Assembly (NCBI GenBank): GCA_905479965.1
Contig: CAJQOR010000238.1
Coordinates: 1-8,023 of the forward strand
Reading direction: 5' to 3'
DNA length: 8,023 nt
Origin: an uncultured Rhizobiaceae group bacterium
Lineage (GTDB): Bacteria > Pseudomonadota > Alphaproteobacteria > Rhizobiales > Rhizobiaceae
The notes under the pieces were generated by a model. The model saw only the letters and a program-made list of their open reading frames with translations, was not told the origin of the DNA and made no database searches. This document shows positions 6,685-8,023 of the stretch, in pieces; position 1 is the stretch's first letter, and the number at the start of each line of letters is the position of its first letter. The translations under genes and the position numbers were made by a program.

Positions 6685-7284
6685 CTATTCATGACCAATC
6701 GCCTTTTTCCAGTGAACCCGGCAATATGAAACATAGCTTTCATTGCCACCGACTTGAATTTGTGCACCATCTTGCACAACCTTTCCGTCCCCATCAACGC
6801 GAACCACCATTGTTGCCTTGCGGCCGCATTCACAAATTGTGCGCACTTCACGCATTTCATCGCAAATCGCAAGTAATACCTTTGATCCCGGGAAGAGTTC
6901 ACCTTTGAAGTCGGTTCGCAAACCATAGGCCATAACGGGTATTCCGAGTTCATCTACAATCTTTGACAATTGCCACGCTTGTGCTTCTGTCATGAAATTT
7001 GCTTCATCAACAAAGACACACGCAATATCGCCGTTTTGCAAATCTGCTTTTAGAATTTCGAACAAATCGTCATCTGGATGAAATGCGGTTGAATCGCTTG
7101 AAAGACCGATACGCGAACCAATCCGCCCAGCACTTCCGGCACGATCATCTAATGCAGCATTGAGTAAAACTGTGCGCATGCCCCGCTCTTGATAATTATA
7201 TGAGGCTTGAAGAAGCAAAGTCGATTTGCCTGCATTCATTGTCGCATAATTAAAATAAAGCTTTGCTACTGGATATTCTCCCAT
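6685..7284 (-). CDS. tdk: thymidine kinase, type II
   Basis: Phosphorylates thymidine (and deoxyuridine) with ATP to dTMP in the cytosolic pyrimidine salvage pathway. The 199-residue sequence closely follows E. coli Tdk: FNYATMNAGKST (11-22) contains the P-loop, SYNYQERGMRTV follows directly, FVDEANF (91-97) holds the Walker B Asp and catalytic Glu94, YGLRTDFKGELF (120-131) is near-identical to the E. coli protein, ICECGRKATMV (150-160) and CRVHW (188-192) supply the zinc-binding Cys151, Cys153, Cys188 and His191, and VGGNESYVSYCR is the lasso loop over the thymidine base. All key residues are present and length is normal. ATG 7284 adds about six residues before the usual family start (VAKLYFN), because that Val codon is GTA and cannot initiate. 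No clear ribosome binding site precedes it. It is transcribed in the same direction as the five-gene operon but separated by 126 bp. Confidence 0.97.
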   Translation of the reverse strand: MGEYPVAKLYFNYATMNAGKSTLLLQASYNYQERGMRTVLLNAALDDRAGSAGRIGSRIGLSSDSTAFHPDDDLFEILKADLQNGDIACVFVDEANFMTEAQAWQLSKIVDELGIPVMAYGLRTDFKGELFPGSKVLLAICDEMREVRTICECGRKATMVVRVDGDGKVVQDGAQIQVGGNESYVSYCRVHWKKAIGHE

Positions 7285-7330
7285 ATTATGGTGTTCATAA
7301 ATGCGATCCGCAGATGCGAATTGCTACTTA

Positions 7331-7336
7331 ATTATA
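7331..7336 (-). promoter_or_regulatory. TATAAT -10 box, likely tdk promoter
   Basis: A perfect TATAAT on the minus strand lies about 47 bp before the tdk ATG, giving a leader of roughly 40 nt. No good -35 lies at 16-18 bp, so it may be weak or need an activator. A plus-strand TATAAC overlaps the same bases (7333-7338) and could serve the divergent HugZ-like gene. Confidence 0.4.
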
Positions 7337-7356
7337 ACAATATCAACAAAATTGTT
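7336..7356. repeat. inverted repeat in the divergent tdk/HugZ-like intergenic region
   Basis: AACAAT (7336-7341) and ATTGTT (7351-7356) are exact inverted arms with a 9-bp spacer. The element overlaps the -10-like boxes and ends 6 bp before the HugZ-like start codon, so it could be an operator for that gene. It does not match the iron-regulator boxes I know well enough to assign a regulator. Confidence 0.35.
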
Positions 7357-7362
7357 CCGACC

Positions 7363-8023
7363 ATGAGTGAAAATAAAACAAATGTCATTCGAGAAACCAA
7401 TGATGAAGCGCGTGCACTAGCCAAACACCTTATCCGCACGGCTAGATTTGGCGCCCTAGCTGTTAACTCAAACAATCCAGGGTTTCCATCTGTAAGCCGG
7501 ACGCTAGTCGGGCTCGATACAGATGGCGCACCGCTGATACTAGTTTCTGAATTATCAATCCATACCAAAGCGATCATCGCAGATAATAAGGTTTCCATCT
7601 TACTCGGTGAACCCGGTAAAGGTGATCCAGTTGCCCATCCACGCATAACAATTACCTGCAAGGCAAATTGGATTGAGCGAACTGATCCGCGATTTAAAAA
7701 CCTGCGTGCGCGCTTTATATCTCGTCATCCCAAAGCAGCACTCTATGTCGATTTTGCCGACTTTAGATTTTATCGTTTAGAACCTGTTAGCGCTGATTTA
7801 AACGGAGGTTTTGGCAAAGCATTTGCACTTAGTCCAAATGATTTTTTACTCAAAAATAAAATTGAAGATGAAATTGCCAGCGCTGAGATGAAACTCATCA
7901 GCAAATTCAACAACGATCACGCAAGCGATATGGCGTTGATCGCATCTGCTTATTTAGGAGATGATGAAAAGAACTGGCGCTTAATGGATATTGATTGCGA
8001 TGGCGTGGGTCTTGCAAAATCTG
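7363..8023 (+). CDS. HugZ-like heme-utilisation / pyridoxamine-phosphate-oxidase-fold protein (3' end cut)
   Basis: 220 codons are visible and the frame continues beyond the window; family members are about 245-250 residues, so most of it is here. Residues 10-155 form a split-barrel FMN/heme-binding domain of the PNPOx type: ARFGALAV (27-34), PSVSRTLVGLD (42-52), SELSIHTKAI (62-71), the PRFKNLRARFISRHPKA block (109-124) and the hallmark GGFGKAFAL (148-156). From about 165 a DUF2470 domain begins, with KLISKFNNDHASDMALIA (177-194) matching its typical N-x-DH helix. Such two-domain proteins include HugZ/HutZ, which bind heme and participate in iron release from it, and related proteins of uncertain chemistry. 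The product is probably cytoplasmic; no signal peptide is seen. The gene is divergent from tdk. ATG 7363 fits the family N-terminus but has no obvious Shine-Dalgarno. The heme role is inferred from family, not from a heme operon nearby. Confidence 0.88.
   Translation, partial: MSENKTNVIRETNDEARALAKHLIRTARFGALAVNSNNPGFPSVSRTLVGLDTDGAPLILVSELSIHTKAIIADNKVSILLGEPGKGDPVAHPRITITCKANWIERTDPRFKNLRARFISRHPKAALYVDFADFRFYRLEPVSADLNGGFGKAFALSPNDFLLKNKIEDEIASAEMKLISKFNNDHASDMALIASAYLGDDEKNWRLMDIDCDGVGLAKS

Noticed and set aside
7332..7661. 109-codon open frame on the minus strand
   Set aside because: It is antisense to the HugZ-like gene, whose plus-strand translation shows clear family motifs; the minus product has low-complexity, arbitrary composition.

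Overview
The window reads as chromosome of an alphaproteobacterium, most probably of the Hyphomicrobiales (Rhizobiales) type. The basis is the set of protein families (a DUF2333 membrane protein, a DUF6638-type protein, a HugZ/DUF2470 protein, a type II thymidine kinase), the GATC-rich, moderately AT-leaning base composition (judged by eye) and the tight gene packing. No transposase, integrase, tRNA, rRNA or CRISPR array is visible, and nothing suggests a recent mobile element. The genus cannot be fixed from the sequence alone.

Layout from right to left. A plus-strand HugZ-like FMN/heme-utilisation gene starts at 7363 and runs off the right edge. A 78-bp divergent intergenic region (7285-7362) holds a perfect TATAAT on the minus strand and an inverted repeat. 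Thymidine kinase tdk (7284-6685) is on the minus strand. A 126-bp gap (6684-6559) carries an 18-bp palindrome just after tdk and a possible promoter. After it comes a minus-strand run of five closely packed genes: a coiled-coil TelA-like protein (6558-5470), an unrecognised 382-residue protein (5452-4304), an AAA+ ATPase of 639 residues (4300-2381), a DUF6638-type protein (2376-1075), and a DUF2333-type membrane protein (1082 to beyond the left edge). The junctions are 17 bp, 3 bp, 4 bp and an 8-bp overlap, which is strong evidence for one translationally coupled operon.

The five-gene operon is the item of interest. It combines one ATP-driven machine (Walker A, Walker B, sensor and arginine-finger signatures all visible), one long almost proline-free helical protein, one membrane-anchored protein and two soluble proteins without a clear function. 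I infer a membrane-associated AAA+ remodelling complex of unknown purpose; nothing in the sequence gives a substrate. Two consecutive genes in the operon start with TTG, and one of these start sites has its ribosome binding site in the loop of a predicted hairpin. These are possible signs of translational control of subunit ratios.

Thymidine kinase and the HugZ-like gene appear to be ordinary housekeeping or accessory metabolism genes, with no evident functional link to the operon.
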